The notes under the pieces: model-generated
Told to the model about the DNA's origin: nothing
The model's database searches: none
Seen by the model: only the letters and a program-made list of their open reading frames with translations
NCBI GenBank assembly: GCA_934394615.1
Contig: CAKRRJ010000040.1
Location: 1 to 21,243 of the forward strand
Origin: an uncultured Lachnospiraceae bacterium
GTDB taxonomy: Bacteria; Bacillota; Clostridia; Lachnospirales; Lachnospiraceae
Direction of reading: 5' to 3'
Length of the DNA stretch: 21,243 nt
Program-made: the position numbers and the translations under genes
In this document: positions 8,302-16,333 of the stretch, in pieces
Position numbering within the stretch: the first letter of the stretch is position 1
Layout of the letters: each line of letters opens with the position of its first letter

Positions 8302-10278
8302 TTATTCTGCCAGCTCCTCCCAGGTTTCGTAGAGCTCTTCCAGTTTTTTCTGGAGAGCTTCTTTTTCGTTATTCAGTTCCACGAGGCGGGCCACATCGGT
8401 GTAAACTTCCTCCTGAGAGAGCAGTTCGTCAATCTCGCCGTCGCGGGTCTCTAATTTGTGGATCTCATCCTCCACCTTCTTTAAGTCGTTCTGGCGTTTG
8501 CGGATGCGCGCCTGTTCCTCTTTCTGCGCTTTCCAGTCCAGCTTTACTTCTGTTTCGACAGCAGATTTTGCCATGCCCGGAACTCCGGTTGCCTTTAAGT
8601 TTCCGTTTGCGGCAGCTGTGCCGATGGCGCGGTCCCGCTCGGTGTGCTCGGAATCGACATACAGCTCCTTCATAAGATCTTTCTTTTCCAGGTAGTAGTC
8701 GTAGTTTCCGATATAATTTAAGAAGGTCTGGCCGGTCAGCTCCAGGATGCGGGTCGCGGTCTGGTTGATGAAGTAACGGTCATGGGAAACGTAGAGCACG
8801 GTTCCGGTGTAGTTTTTGAGCGCGTTTTCCAGAATCTCCTTGGAGGTGATGTCCAGATGGTTGGTCGGCTCATCGAGGATCAGGAAGTTTGCCTCGGAGA
8901 GCATGAGCTTTGCCAGGGAAACACGTCCGCGCTCGCCGCCGCTTAAGTCGGAGATGCGCTTAAATACATCGTCTCCGGTGAACAGGAATGCCGCGAGGAT
9001 GTTGCGCACCTGGGTGTTGGTTAAATTCGGGTAGGCATCCTGCACTTCCTCAAATACGGTCTTTTCCATATGAAGAACATGGTGCTCCTGGTCGTAGTAG
9101 CCAATGTGGACTTTGGATCCTAAGGTGATGGTGCCTGAGTCCGCCGGAAGCATGCCGTTGATGATCTTTAAGATGGTTGTTTTTCCGGTTCCGTTGTTTC
9201 CGATGATGGCAACACGCTCGCCGCGTTTTACCTCCATGTCCACATGGGAGAAGAGGTGCGTGGTGTCGAAGGACTTGCTTAAGTCTTTGATGGTGAGCAC
9301 ATCGTTGCCGCTCACAATGTTCGGTTCCAGGCTGATGCGCATTTCGTCCTGAATCTCAGCCGGCTTGTCCAGTACCTGGATCTTGGAAAGCATTTTTTCA
9401 CGGCTCTCCGCGCGCTTAATGGATTTCTCACGGTTAAAAGACTTTAACTTGGTGATGACTTCTTCCTGGTGTTTGATTTCCTGCTGCTGGTTTAACCACG
9501 CCTTCATCTGCGCGGCGCGGATCATGGCTTTTTTCTCGCTGTAGGCGGTGTAGTTGCCAAGGTACACGGAGGCATGTCCCTGTTCCAGTTCGACCACTTT
9601 GGTGACCACGCGGTTTAAGAAGTACCGGTCGTGCGCTACGATGATGACAGCGCCGTTGTAGTTTAATAAGTAAGTTTCCAGCCATGCGATGGATTCCATG
9701 TCCAGATGGTTGGTCGGCTCGTCGAGAAGGATGATGTCCGGGCGGGAGAGCAGGAGCTTACCAAGGGACACACGGGTCTTCTGGCCGCCGGAAAGGGTGG
9801 ATACCGTCTTGTCAAATTCATCCTCCGTAAAACCAAGGCCCTTTAACACGCCGGTGAGTTCACTCTTCCAGGCGTAGCCGTTTTCCAGCTCGAATGTGTG
9901 GCTTAAACGGCTGTAGGTGGAGAGCATCTGCTCCAGTTCCTCGCCGGAGGCGTGCTGCATGCTTACTTCCAGCTCACGGATCTGCTGCTCCATGTCGATG
10001 ATGGGCTGTTTGACTTCTTTTAATTCCTCATAGATGGTGCGGCTGCTGTCGAGGTCCTGATGCTGTGCCAGGTAGCCGAGGGTTTTGCCCTTTGCCAGGA
10101 CAACCTCACCGGAATCGGCGGCAAGTTCGCCGACAATGATCTTTAACAGAGTGGACTTTCCGGCTCCGTTGATGCCGACGATCGCGGCCTTTTCCTGATC
10201 TTCTATATGAAAGGAAACTTCGGACAAAATCTCATCTGTTCCGAATGCTTTGCTGATGTGATTGCATGATAAAATCAT
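8302..10278 (-). CDS. ABC-F family ATPase (YdiF-like, ribosome-associated)
   Basis: A soluble 658-residue protein with two ABC ATPase domains and no membrane segments, the mark of ABC-F proteins that act on ribosomes rather than in transport. Domain 1 has Walker A GINGAGKST (residues 35-43), signature LSGGQKTRVSLGKLLL and Walker B with DEPTNHLD. A basic linker follows. Domain 2 has GNNGTGKTT, LSGGERGRVSLAKL and DEPTNHLD. The last 90 or so residues are a charged coiled coil. Start ATG at 10278 follows GGAG by 6 bases; the open frame runs 40 codons further upstream but without a ribosome site and across the promoter. Closest family by eye is Bacillus YdiF, which also sits near rex. A role in antibiotic resistance is not indicated by sequence alone. 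Confidence 0.93.
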   Translation of the reverse strand: MILSCNHISKAFGTDEILSEVSFHIEDQEKAAIVGINGAGKSTLLKIIVGELAADSGEVVLAKGKTLGYLAQHQDLDSSRTIYEELKEVKQPIIDMEQQIRELEVSMQHASGEELEQMLSTYSRLSHTFELENGYAWKSELTGVLKGLGFTEDEFDKTVSTLSGGQKTRVSLGKLLLSRPDIILLDEPTNHLDMESIAWLETYLLNYNGAVIIVAHDRYFLNRVVTKVVELEQGHASVYLGNYTAYSEKKAMIRAAQMKAWLNQQQEIKHQEEVITKLKSFNREKSIKRAESREKMLSKIQVLDKPAEIQDEMRISLEPNIVSGNDVLTIKDLSKSFDTTHLFSHVDMEVKRGERVAIIGNNGTGKTTILKIINGMLPADSGTITLGSKVHIGYYDQEHHVLHMEKTVFEEVQDAYPNLTNTQVRNILAAFLFTGDDVFKRISDLSGGERGRVSLAKLMLSEANFLILDEPTNHLDITSKEILENALKNYTGTVLYVSHDRYFINQTATRILELTGQTFLNYIGNYDYYLEKKDLMKELYVDSEHTERDRAIGTAAANGNLKATGVPGMAKSAVETEVKLDWKAQKEEQARIRKRQNDLKKVEDEIHKLETRDGEIDELLSQEEVYTDVARLVELNNEKEALQKKLEELYETWEELAE

Positions 10279-10321
10279 AAATAACTCCATTTCGTTACGT
10301 TTTCTACTATAAGACTTATCA

Positions 10322-10351
10322 AGTATAATATAGGCTTTTGGCACTTGTAAA
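10322..10351 (-). promoter_or_regulatory. Probable promoter of the ABC-F gene
   Basis: Read on the minus strand, TTTACA (10351-10346) is 18 bases before TATACT (10327-10322). The start would be about 40 bases upstream of the ABC-F ATG. It lies back to back with the rex promoter in a shared intergenic region. Confidence 0.55.
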
Positions 10352-10391
10352 GAGCTTTCTGTGTAATTTTTGTTCGGAAATTGTTTGAACA

Positions 10392-10420
10392 TTGACATAG
10401 ATTTCGCAAGCGGTTATAAT
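10392..10420 (+). promoter_or_regulatory. Consensus sigma-A promoter of rex
   Basis: TTGACA (10392-10397) and TATAAT (10415-10420) with a 17-base spacer match the consensus exactly. The 5' leader is short, about 28 bases. A small inverted repeat (TGTTC at 10371-10375, GAACA at 10387-10391) touches the -35. Confidence 0.85.
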
Positions 10421-10454
10421 AGGGTACATAGTTTACGTATAGGAGATGTGCATC

Positions 10455-11123
10455 ATGGAAAACAGAGAGATATCCAAAGCAGTTATTACAAGGCTTCCGC
10501 GGTATTACCGTTACCTCGGAGAGCTTTTGGAATCGGGCGTAGAGCGTATCTCATCCAATGAACTGAGTACCCGGATGAAGGTGACTGCCTCCCAGATTCG
10601 CCAGGATTTAAATAATTTCGGAGGGTTTGGCCAGCAGGGTTACGGATATAATGTAAAATACCTGTATACTGAGATTGGCAAGATTTTAGGCATCGACCGC
10701 CAGCATAACCTCATCATCATCGGTGCCGGAAACCTCGGACAGGCCATTGCGAACTACGCGAATTTTGAAAAACGCGGCTTCATCATCAAGGGCATGTTCG
10801 ATATCAATCCGCGCCTCATCGGCCTGGTTGTGCGGGGCATCGAGATCCGCGGCGTGGACGACCTGGAGCAGTTCATCAAAGACAACGATGTGCAGATGGC
10901 AGCGCTTACCATCCCGAAGACCAAAGCTCCGGAGATCGCGGACCGTCTGGTTAATGCCGGTATCAAGGCAATCTGGAACTTCGCCCATGTGGATCTTAAT
11001 GTTCCGGACGATGTTGTGGTTGAGAATGTGCACCTTTCCGAGAGCCTTATGCGCCTGTCCTACCGGGTGTGCAGCATGCAGGACCGGAAAGAGCAGGAGA
11101 AGAAGGAACAGAGTGAATCATAG
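10455..11123 (+). CDS. rex: Redox-sensing transcriptional repressor Rex
   Basis: Rex binds operators of fermentation and respiration genes when NAD+ is high and leaves DNA when NADH binds. The 222 residues are a complete family member: an N-terminal winged helix (about residues 1-80) with SSNELSTRMKVTASQIRQDL and the typical FGGFGQQGYGYNV segment, then a Rossmann domain with the dinucleotide motif GAGNLG at residues 90-95, ending with a domain-swap helix. ATG 10455 is chosen because AGGAG (10441-10445) is 9 bases upstream, whereas the ATG at 10446 directly abuts that site. It is divergent from the ABC-F gene and closed by a strong terminator. Its targets cannot be listed from this window. Confidence 0.97.
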   Translation: MENREISKAVITRLPRYYRYLGELLESGVERISSNELSTRMKVTASQIRQDLNNFGGFGQQGYGYNVKYLYTEIGKILGIDRQHNLIIIGAGNLGQAIANYANFEKRGFIIKGMFDINPRLIGLVVRGIEIRGVDDLEQFIKDNDVQMAALTIPKTKAPEIADRLVNAGIKAIWNFAHVDLNVPDDVVVENVHLSESLMRLSYRVCSMQDRKEQEKKEQSES

Positions 11124-11166
11124 CAAAATCCGGTTACTGTTTCGCACAGCGTGTGAGCGGTAACGT

Positions 11167-11213
11167 AAAAGCCGACGGGCGGGGAACAGCAACTTCCTGC
11201 CTGCCGGTTTTTT
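11167..11213 (+). terminator. Rho-independent terminator of rex
   Basis: A long GC-rich stem with one bulged G and one A-C mismatch: GCCGACGGGCGGGGAA pairs with TTCCTGCCTGCCGG around the loop CAGCAAC, followed by six T (11208-11213). Flanking A residues extend the pairing into the T tract. It separates rex from nnr. Confidence 0.85.
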
Positions 11214-11258
11214 GCGTCATAAAAGTATAGTACAGATCCGGACAGAGGAGGCAGAAGA

Positions 11259-12785
11259 TTGAATTACGCGGTAACAGCACAGCAGATGAAGGCAATCGAT
11301 CAGAATACCATAAATACAATCGGCATTCCATCCATGGTCCTTATGGAGCGGGCGGCGCTTGCCGTGGCAGAGGCCGCGCAGCAGATGGCAGCAGAGCGGG
11401 GCACAGGAAAAAAGACCCGCATCCTTTCCGTATGCGGAACCGGAAACAATGGAGCCGACGGCGTGGCAGCGGCGCGCATTCTGCAGGGACGCGGCTATGA
11501 GGTCAGTCTGCTGTTTGTCGGAAATCCCGAACATGACTCGGAGGAGATGAAAGCGCAGAAGCGGATTGCGGAGCATTTAAACATTCCGCAGAGCAGGGCA
11601 TCGGAGTACCGGGACGCGCCATGCGGTATCATCCTGGATGCGGTGTTCGGCATTGGCCTTGGCCGCGAGATCGGCGGGGAATACCGGAGTGTTCTGGAAA
11701 AGCTGGAGTCCGTGCGAGGACAGTACGGAGCGGGCATCATTGCGGTGGACACGCCATCCGGCATTCATGGAACAACCGGCGAGGTGATGGGAATTGCCCT
11801 GGAGGCCGATGTCACGGTGACCTTTGGCTACCCGAAGACTGGCCTGCTCTTATATCCCGGAAAACGCTATGCCGGACGCCTAGTGGTGGCGGATATCGGC
11901 TTTCCCGATGCCAGCCTGTTAAAGAGCGGCTGGGACGCAAAGGTGCTTACGCCGGAAGATCTGTCCTGGCTGCCGAAGCGCCGCCCGGATGGCAATAAGG
12001 GGACTTTTGGAAAGGTTCTGGTCATCGCGGGCAGCCGCGGCATGAGCGGGGCTGCTTATTTTTCCGCGCTTGGCGCGTACCGGACCGGAGCCGGTCTTGT
12101 GAAGATCCTTACAGTACCGGAAAACCGGCAGATTTTACAGACACAGCTTCCTGAGGCCATCATCAGCTGTTACGATCCGGAACAGGAAGAAACCATGCAG
12201 AACATCCTTGAGAAAGAGTGCGCCTGGGCGGATGTTATTGTTGCCGGGCCGGGGCTTGGCCAGGAAGCGTACACGGAATACCTTCTGGAAACGGTGCTTT
12301 CCGACGCGTATGTGCCGGTCGTACTGGACGCGGACGGGTTAAACTGCGTGGCATCGCACCCGTACCTGACCCGCTATTTTACGGAGAACATCATCATCAC
12401 CCCGCATATGGGGGAGATGAGCCGGCTGACCTGCGTGCCGGTCGCGGACTTAAAGAAAGACCCGCTCGGCGAGGCAAGAGCCTACAGCGCCCGCTACGGC
12501 ACAGTATGTGTCTTAAAGGATGCCGTGACGGTGGTTGCCGATAAAGATGGCGGCGCGTGGATCAACCGGAGCGGATGCAGTGCCCTGGCAAAGGGCGGAT
12601 CGGGCGATGTGCTGACTGGTGTCATTGCCGGACTTCTGGCGCGCGGCATGGAGTGCACGGAGGCGGCCGCGTTTGGTGTGTATGTGCACGGGCTGGCGGG
12701 AGAGCATGCGGCAGCCGTGTTTGGGGAAAACAGTGTGCTGGCAGCTGATCTGGCGAACAGTATCTTAAAAGAACAGGAAAGATAA
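11259..12785 (+). CDS. nnr: Bifunctional NAD(P)H-hydrate epimerase / ADP-dependent dehydratase
   Basis: Repairs hydrated, inactive NAD(P)H: the N-terminal domain interconverts R and S forms of NAD(P)HX and the C-terminal domain dehydrates the S form, spending ADP. The 508 residues carry both halves. The epimerase (about 1-215) has GTGNNGADG at 60-68 and DTPSGIHGTTGEVMG. The ribokinase-like dehydratase (about 220-508) has GNKGTFGKVLVIAGS from about 244, GPGLGQ, VLDADGLN, ITPHMGEM and the nucleotide motif KGGSGDVLTG from residue 445. Translation starts at TTG 11259, 7 bases after AGGAGG (11246-11251); no in-frame ATG fits. It follows the rex terminator and likely begins a transcription unit that runs into alr. 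Only a weak -10-like TATAGT at 11226-11231 is visible. Confidence 0.95.
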   Translation: MNYAVTAQQMKAIDQNTINTIGIPSMVLMERAALAVAEAAQQMAAERGTGKKTRILSVCGTGNNGADGVAAARILQGRGYEVSLLFVGNPEHDSEEMKAQKRIAEHLNIPQSRASEYRDAPCGIILDAVFGIGLGREIGGEYRSVLEKLESVRGQYGAGIIAVDTPSGIHGTTGEVMGIALEADVTVTFGYPKTGLLLYPGKRYAGRLVVADIGFPDASLLKSGWDAKVLTPEDLSWLPKRRPDGNKGTFGKVLVIAGSRGMSGAAYFSALGAYRTGAGLVKILTVPENRQILQTQLPEAIISCYDPEQEETMQNILEKECAWADVIVAGPGLGQEAYTEYLLETVLSDAYVPVVLDADGLNCVASHPYLTRYFTENIIITPHMGEMSRLTCVPVADLKKDPLGEARAYSARYGTVCVLKDAVTVVADKDGGAWINRSGCSALAKGGSGDVLTGVIAGLLARGMECTEAAAFGVYVHGLAGEHAAAVFGENSVLAADLANSILKEQER

Positions 12786-12872
12786 GGCTGAGGTCTGTAC
12801 GGTGTGCAGGCTGCGGCAGAATAAGAGCCGGAAAACGGCAAAACAGACAGAAATGAGGAACAAAACAAGATT

Positions 12873-14042
12873 ATGAATCACATGCAGTATACACGGGTTT
12901 ACGCCCCGGTAGATCTGGACGCCATTGCGTTTAACATGGAGTCCATGCGCAGAAATATAGACCGGAAAACAGGAATGATCGGAGTTATCAAGACCGATGC
13001 CTACGGGCACGGGTCCGTGCCGGTGGCGGAAGCCATCGCGGATTATGTGGATGGCTACGCGGTAGCCACGGTGGACGAAGCTATGCTGCTTCGCCGCAAC
13101 GGCATCACAAAGATGATCCTCATCCTGGGCGTGACTCATCCTTCCCGTTATCAGGACCTGATCGAGGAAGACATCCGTCCTGCTATTTTTACCATGGAAC
13201 AGGCAAAACCGCTGTCAGATCTGGCAGTGAGCATGGGGAAAAAAGCAAAGATCCATTTCGCGCTTGATACCGGCATGCGCCGCATTGGCATGGAGGCAGA
13301 TGAGGCAGGGGCAGATCTGGCAGCAGCCATCGCAGCGCTTCCCGGCATTGAGGCAGAGGGCATGTTTACCCATTTTTCCCGCGCGGATGAGGGAGAAAAG
13401 GCTTCTTCCATGGCACAGTTAAACCGCTACCTGCACTTTACAGAACTTTTAAAAGAGCGCGGCGTGGAGATCCCAATGAAGCACTGCGCCAACAGCGCGG
13501 GCATCATCGACCTGCCGGAGGCAAACTTAAACTACGTGCGTGCTGGCATTACCATTTACGGTATGTATCCGTCGGAAGAAGTCAAAAAAGACCTTGTGCC
13601 GCTGAAACCGGCCCTTGGCTTAAAATCGTTTGTCACCTATGTAAAGGAGATTGGACCGGGGGAGGAGATCAGCTACGGCGGAACCTACGTTACGGAGCAC
13701 ACCATGCGTGTTGCCACCATTCCGGTAGGCTACGGCGACGGCTATCCGAGAAGCCTGTCCAACTGCGGTTATGTGCTGATCTGCGGAAAACGCGCGCCGA
13801 TCCTGGGCCGTGTCTGCATGGATCAGTTCATGGTCGATGTGACCGATATCCCGGGAGTTGGCGTGGATACGCCGGTTACCCTCATCGGAAAAGACGGCAA
13901 TGAGGAGATTACCATGGAGCGTCTGGCAGAACTCTGCGGAGGCTTTCATTATGAGATGGTCTGCGACATCGGAAAACGTGTACCGCGCGTTTACTACCGC
14001 GGCGGCAGAGTTGTGGGAACGATGGACTGTTTCGCGGAATAA
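12873..14042 (+). CDS. alr: Alanine racemase
   Basis: PLP enzyme converting L- to D-alanine for peptidoglycan. The 389-residue length is standard. The PLP-binding lysine is Lys40 in VIKTDAYGHG. The catalytic tyrosine from the C-terminal domain is Tyr268 in ISYGGTY. Other family blocks are ALDTGMRRIG, HCANSAGI, YVRAGITIYGMYP, GYGDGYPRSLSN and GRVCMDQFMVDVT. ATG 12873 is preceded by GAGGAA 12 bases upstream, a loose spacing; a second in-frame ATG lies three codons in. It is 87 bases after nnr and probably cotranscribed. The nnr-alr-mazF order is a known firmicute neighbourhood. Confidence 0.96.
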   Translation: MNHMQYTRVYAPVDLDAIAFNMESMRRNIDRKTGMIGVIKTDAYGHGSVPVAEAIADYVDGYAVATVDEAMLLRRNGITKMILILGVTHPSRYQDLIEEDIRPAIFTMEQAKPLSDLAVSMGKKAKIHFALDTGMRRIGMEADEAGADLAAAIAALPGIEAEGMFTHFSRADEGEKASSMAQLNRYLHFTELLKERGVEIPMKHCANSAGIIDLPEANLNYVRAGITIYGMYPSEEVKKDLVPLKPALGLKSFVTYVKEIGPGEEISYGGTYVTEHTMRVATIPVGYGDGYPRSLSNCGYVLICGKRAPILGRVCMDQFMVDVTDIPGVGVDTPVTLIGKDGNEEITMERLAELCGGFHYEMVCDIGKRVPRVYYRGGRVVGTMDCFAE

Positions 14043-14118
14043 AATAATCACAGAAGGGTATACGCCGCCTGGCAGAGGGCAATAATACCTTTGAAAACCA
14101 GTGACGGAGTGTGAAACT

Positions 14119-14466
14119 GTGATTATCAGACGAGGAGATATTTATTACGCGGATCTGCGGCCGGTAGTTGGCTCAGAGCAGGGAGGGGTGCGGCCGGTAC
14201 TCATCATCCAGAACGATGTGGGAAACCGCCACAGTCCTACGGTTATCTGCGCGGCCATCACGTCCCGCATGAATAAGGCAAAGCTCCCGACTCATGTGGA
14301 GCTGTCAGCGAAAAAGAGCGACATGATCAAAGATTCCGTGATTTTATTAGAGCAGCTGAGAACCATCGACAAGCAGAGGCTCAAAGAGCGGATCTGCCAT
14401 ATCGACGATGAACTGTTAGAACAGGTGAACCAGGCGCTTCGGGTGAGTCTGGAGCTTGTTACATAG
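14119..14466 (+). CDS. MazF/PemK-type endoribonuclease (NdoA-like), no adjacent antitoxin seen
   Basis: Homolog of the Bacillus toxin NdoA/MazF, which cuts single-stranded RNA at short sequence motifs. At 115 residues it matches NdoA in length and begins (M)[12 protein letters not shown] with [19 protein letters not shown]. The residues used for catalysis and RNA contact in NdoA are kept at the same positions: Arg25, Thr48 and Gln79. GTG 14119 is chosen because GGAG (14106-14109) is 9 bases upstream and it reproduces the family N-terminus; the GTG at 14101 would add 6 residues without a ribosome site. In Bacillus the antitoxin gene lies between alr and this gene. Here only 76 bases separate them, too few for one. 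The toxin appears intact, so a distant or absent antitoxin is the open question. Confidence 0.93.
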   Translation: MIIRRGDIYYADLRPVVGSEQGGVRPVLIIQNDVGNRHSPTVICAAITSRMNKAKLPTHVELSAKKSDMIKDSVILLEQLRTIDKQRLKERICHIDDELLEQVNQALRVSLELVT

Positions 14467-14517
14467 TTCGCTGTGGTTATATACAAAGAGAAAAAAGAAG
14501 GGGAGAATAAGATCAGT

Positions 14518-15432
14518 ATGGATGATGGCTATTCGCGCCTGCTTGTTTTGGCTGGCGTGGTTTTACTTTTCCTGGCAGCAGCCTTTGCAATCTGGAGATA
14601 TGTGAAGTCCAGGCAGGAAAATGTAACAGAAGAAGATATTATGGATATGGTGCATGAGGGCCATGAGCAGGGCGTGCTGGAATCCAGCGAAGCCAAAATG
14701 ATCACCAATATCTTTGAATTCGATGATAAAGAGGCCGGCGATATCATGACCCACCGCAAGAACATTGTCGCGTTGGATGGTTCCATGTCTTTACGGGAAG
14801 CGGCGCACTTTGTTTTGAAGGAGGCGAAAAACTCCAGATATCCGGTTTACGGAAAAGATCTGGACGATATCATCGGTACCGTACATATGCGGGATGTGCT
14901 GTTCCATGCGGAAAACCTGCAGGAATCCCGGATGGAGATCGCCAATGTACCGGGCGTTCTGCGGCCGGCGCATTTTATTCCGGAGACGCGCAACATCAAT
15001 TCCCTGTTCAAGGAGATGCAGTCCCAGAAGATCCATATGGAGATCGTCATCGATGAGTACGGACAGACCTCCGGCATCGTCACCATGGAGGATATTCTGG
15101 AGGAAATCGTGGGCAATATCCTCGACGAGTACGATGTGGATGAGCAGTATATTGTCCGCGGCGAGGGCGACGCGCTCATTATGAGCGGCATGACACCGCT
15201 TGAGGAGGCGCAGGAAGAGCTTGGCATTACCTTCCCGGAGGAGGATCTTGAAAATTACGATACCGTGAATGGGCTTCTCATCTCACGCCTCGACCGTATT
15301 CCGGGGGAGGACGAGCAGCCGGAAGTCCAGTATCTGGGTTATCGTTTCTGCGTATTGAAGGTGGAAAACAAAATGATTCATTCGGTACGGGTTACAAAAT
15401 TGCCACAGGCTCTTGCAAGCGAAGAAAAATAG
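14518..15432 (+). CDS. CBS-pair and CorC/HlyC-domain protein with a single N-terminal membrane helix
   Basis: The 304-residue protein has one hydrophobic helix (about residues 8-26), a basic stretch, then a segment typical of HlyC/CorC proteins (VTEEDIMDMVHEGHEQGVLE, EAKMITNIFEFDDKEAGDIMTHR), two CBS repeats (about 75-200; IVIDEYGQTSGIVTMEDILEEIVGNI ends the second, split here as IVIDEYGQTSGIV and TMEDILEEIVGNI), and a C-terminal CorC_HlyC domain (about 215-300). Family members are linked to Mg2+ or Co2+ efflux; the old name hemolysin is not evidence of haemolysis. The usual four-helix DUF21/CNNM domain is missing, so transport by itself is doubtful. ATG 14518 follows GGGGAG by 12 bases; GTG 14473 is an alternative. 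It lies 51 bases after the MazF gene. Confidence 0.85.
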   Translation: MDDGYSRLLVLAGVVLLFLAAAFAIWRYVKSRQENVTEEDIMDMVHEGHEQGVLESSEAKMITNIFEFDDKEAGDIMTHRKNIVALDGSMSLREAAHFVLKEAKNSRYPVYGKDLDDIIGTVHMRDVLFHAENLQESRMEIANVPGVLRPAHFIPETRNINSLFKEMQSQKIHMEIVIDEYGQTSGIVTMEDILEEIVGNILDEYDVDEQYIVRGEGDALIMSGMTPLEEAQEELGITFPEEDLENYDTVNGLLISRLDRIPGEDEQPEVQYLGYRFCVLKVENKMIHSVRVTKLPQALASEEK

Positions 15433-15441
15433 TGTTAAAAT
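15413..15441 (+). promoter_or_regulatory. Sigma-A promoter of yebC
   Basis: TTGCAA (15413-15418), 17 bases, TAAAAT (15436-15441). It overlaps the last codons of the CBS-domain gene. No terminator intervenes, so yebC may also receive read-through. Confidence 0.65.
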
Positions 15442-15498
15442 AGAAAAGATGTTTTTTCTGGACGAAAAGAGAAAGTATAAAGTAAGGAGCGTTATTTT

Positions 15499-16236
15499 AT
15501 GTCAGGACATTCTAAATTTGCCAATATCAAGCACAAAAAAGAGAAAAACGATGCAGCTAAGGGAAAAATCTTTACCGTAATCGGCCGTGAGCTTGCCGTA
15601 GCAGTAAAAGAGGGCGGCCCGGATCCGGCAAACAACAGTAAACTTCGCGATGTTATCGCAAAAGCGAAAGCAAACAACATGCCGAACGATACCATCGACC
15701 GCGGTATCAAAAAAGCAGCCGGTGACGCAAACTCCGTAAACTACGAAGTACTGACCTACGAGGGTTATGGTCCGAGCGGTGTTGCAGTCATCGTTGACAC
15801 CTTAACCGACAACAAGAACCGTACCGCTGCAAATGTAAGAAGCGCATTCACCAAGGGCAACGGAAACATCGGAACCCAGGGCAGCGTATCCTTCATGTTC
15901 GACAAGAAGGGCCAGATCATCATCGACAAGGAAGAGTGCGAGCTCGATGCCGATGAGTTAATGATGATGGCATTAGACGCAGGTGCAGAGGACTTCTCCG
16001 AGGAGGAGGACAGCTTCGAGATCATCACCGATCCGGACGATTTCAGTGCCGTTCGTGAGACCCTGGAGAAAGAGGGCATCCCGATGATGGAAGCTGACGT
16101 TACCATGATTCCGCAGACCTGGGTTGAGCTGACCGACGAGAACGACATCAAGTACATGAACCGTCTGTTAGACCTTCTGGACGACGATGACGACGTACAG
16201 GCTGTATACCACAACTGGGATACTGACGAGAGATAA
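15499..16236 (+). CDS. YebC/PmpR family protein (DUF28, translation or transcription factor)
   Basis: A 245-residue member of the universal YebC/PmpR family. Members have been described as DNA-binding regulators and, for YebC-type proteins, as factors that help ribosomes through stalling sequences; sequence alone does not say which applies. Family features are the start [19 protein letters not shown], the [20 protein letters not shown] block, [14 protein letters not shown] and [21 protein letters not shown] (15484-15489) is 9 bases before the ATG. Codon choice is strongly biased to ATC, AAC, GAC, GAG and CGT compared with neighbours, suggesting high expression. It is followed by a strong terminator. 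Confidence 0.93.
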   Translation: MSGHSKFANIKHKKEKNDAAKGKIFTVIGRELAVAVKEGGPDPANNSKLRDVIAKAKANNMPNDTIDRGIKKAAGDANSVNYEVLTYEGYGPSGVAVIVDTLTDNKNRTAANVRSAFTKGNGNIGTQGSVSFMFDKKGQIIIDKEECELDADELMMMALDAGAEDFSEEEDSFEIITDPDDFSAVRETLEKEGIPMMEADVTMIPQTWVELTDENDIKYMNRLLDLLDDDDDVQAVYHNWDTDER

Positions 16237-16250
16237 TGGAATAATAAGTG

Positions 16251-16288
16251 AAAAGGGCTGGAGCGTAAAAATTGCTCCGGCCCTTTTT
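16251..16288 (+). terminator. Rho-independent terminator of yebC
   Basis: GGGCTGGAGC (16255-16264) pairs with GCTCCGGCCC (16274-16283) with one G-U, followed by five T and preceded by four A that can pair with the T tract. Confidence 0.92.
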
Positions 16289-16294
16289 CTGTAC

Positions 16295-16326
16295 AAAAAT
16301 GGGGCGCGCCGGGAAAGACGTGCCCC
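16295..16326 (-). terminator. Probable terminator of the SGNH esterase gene
   Basis: On the minus strand GGGGCACG pairs with CGCGCCCC (one A-C mismatch) around a 10-base loop, followed by ATTTTT. It lies 8 bases beyond the stop codon of the esterase and faces the yebC terminator. Confidence 0.65.
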
Positions 16327-16333
16327 TTAAGTC

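Noticed and set aside
13858..14118. Search for a MazE-like antitoxin overlapping the end of alr (a 75-codon frame at 13858-14085)
   Set aside because: The frame is Arg/Trp-rich, lacks a ribosome site, does not resemble a ribbon-helix-helix or AbrB protein, and lies mostly inside alr.
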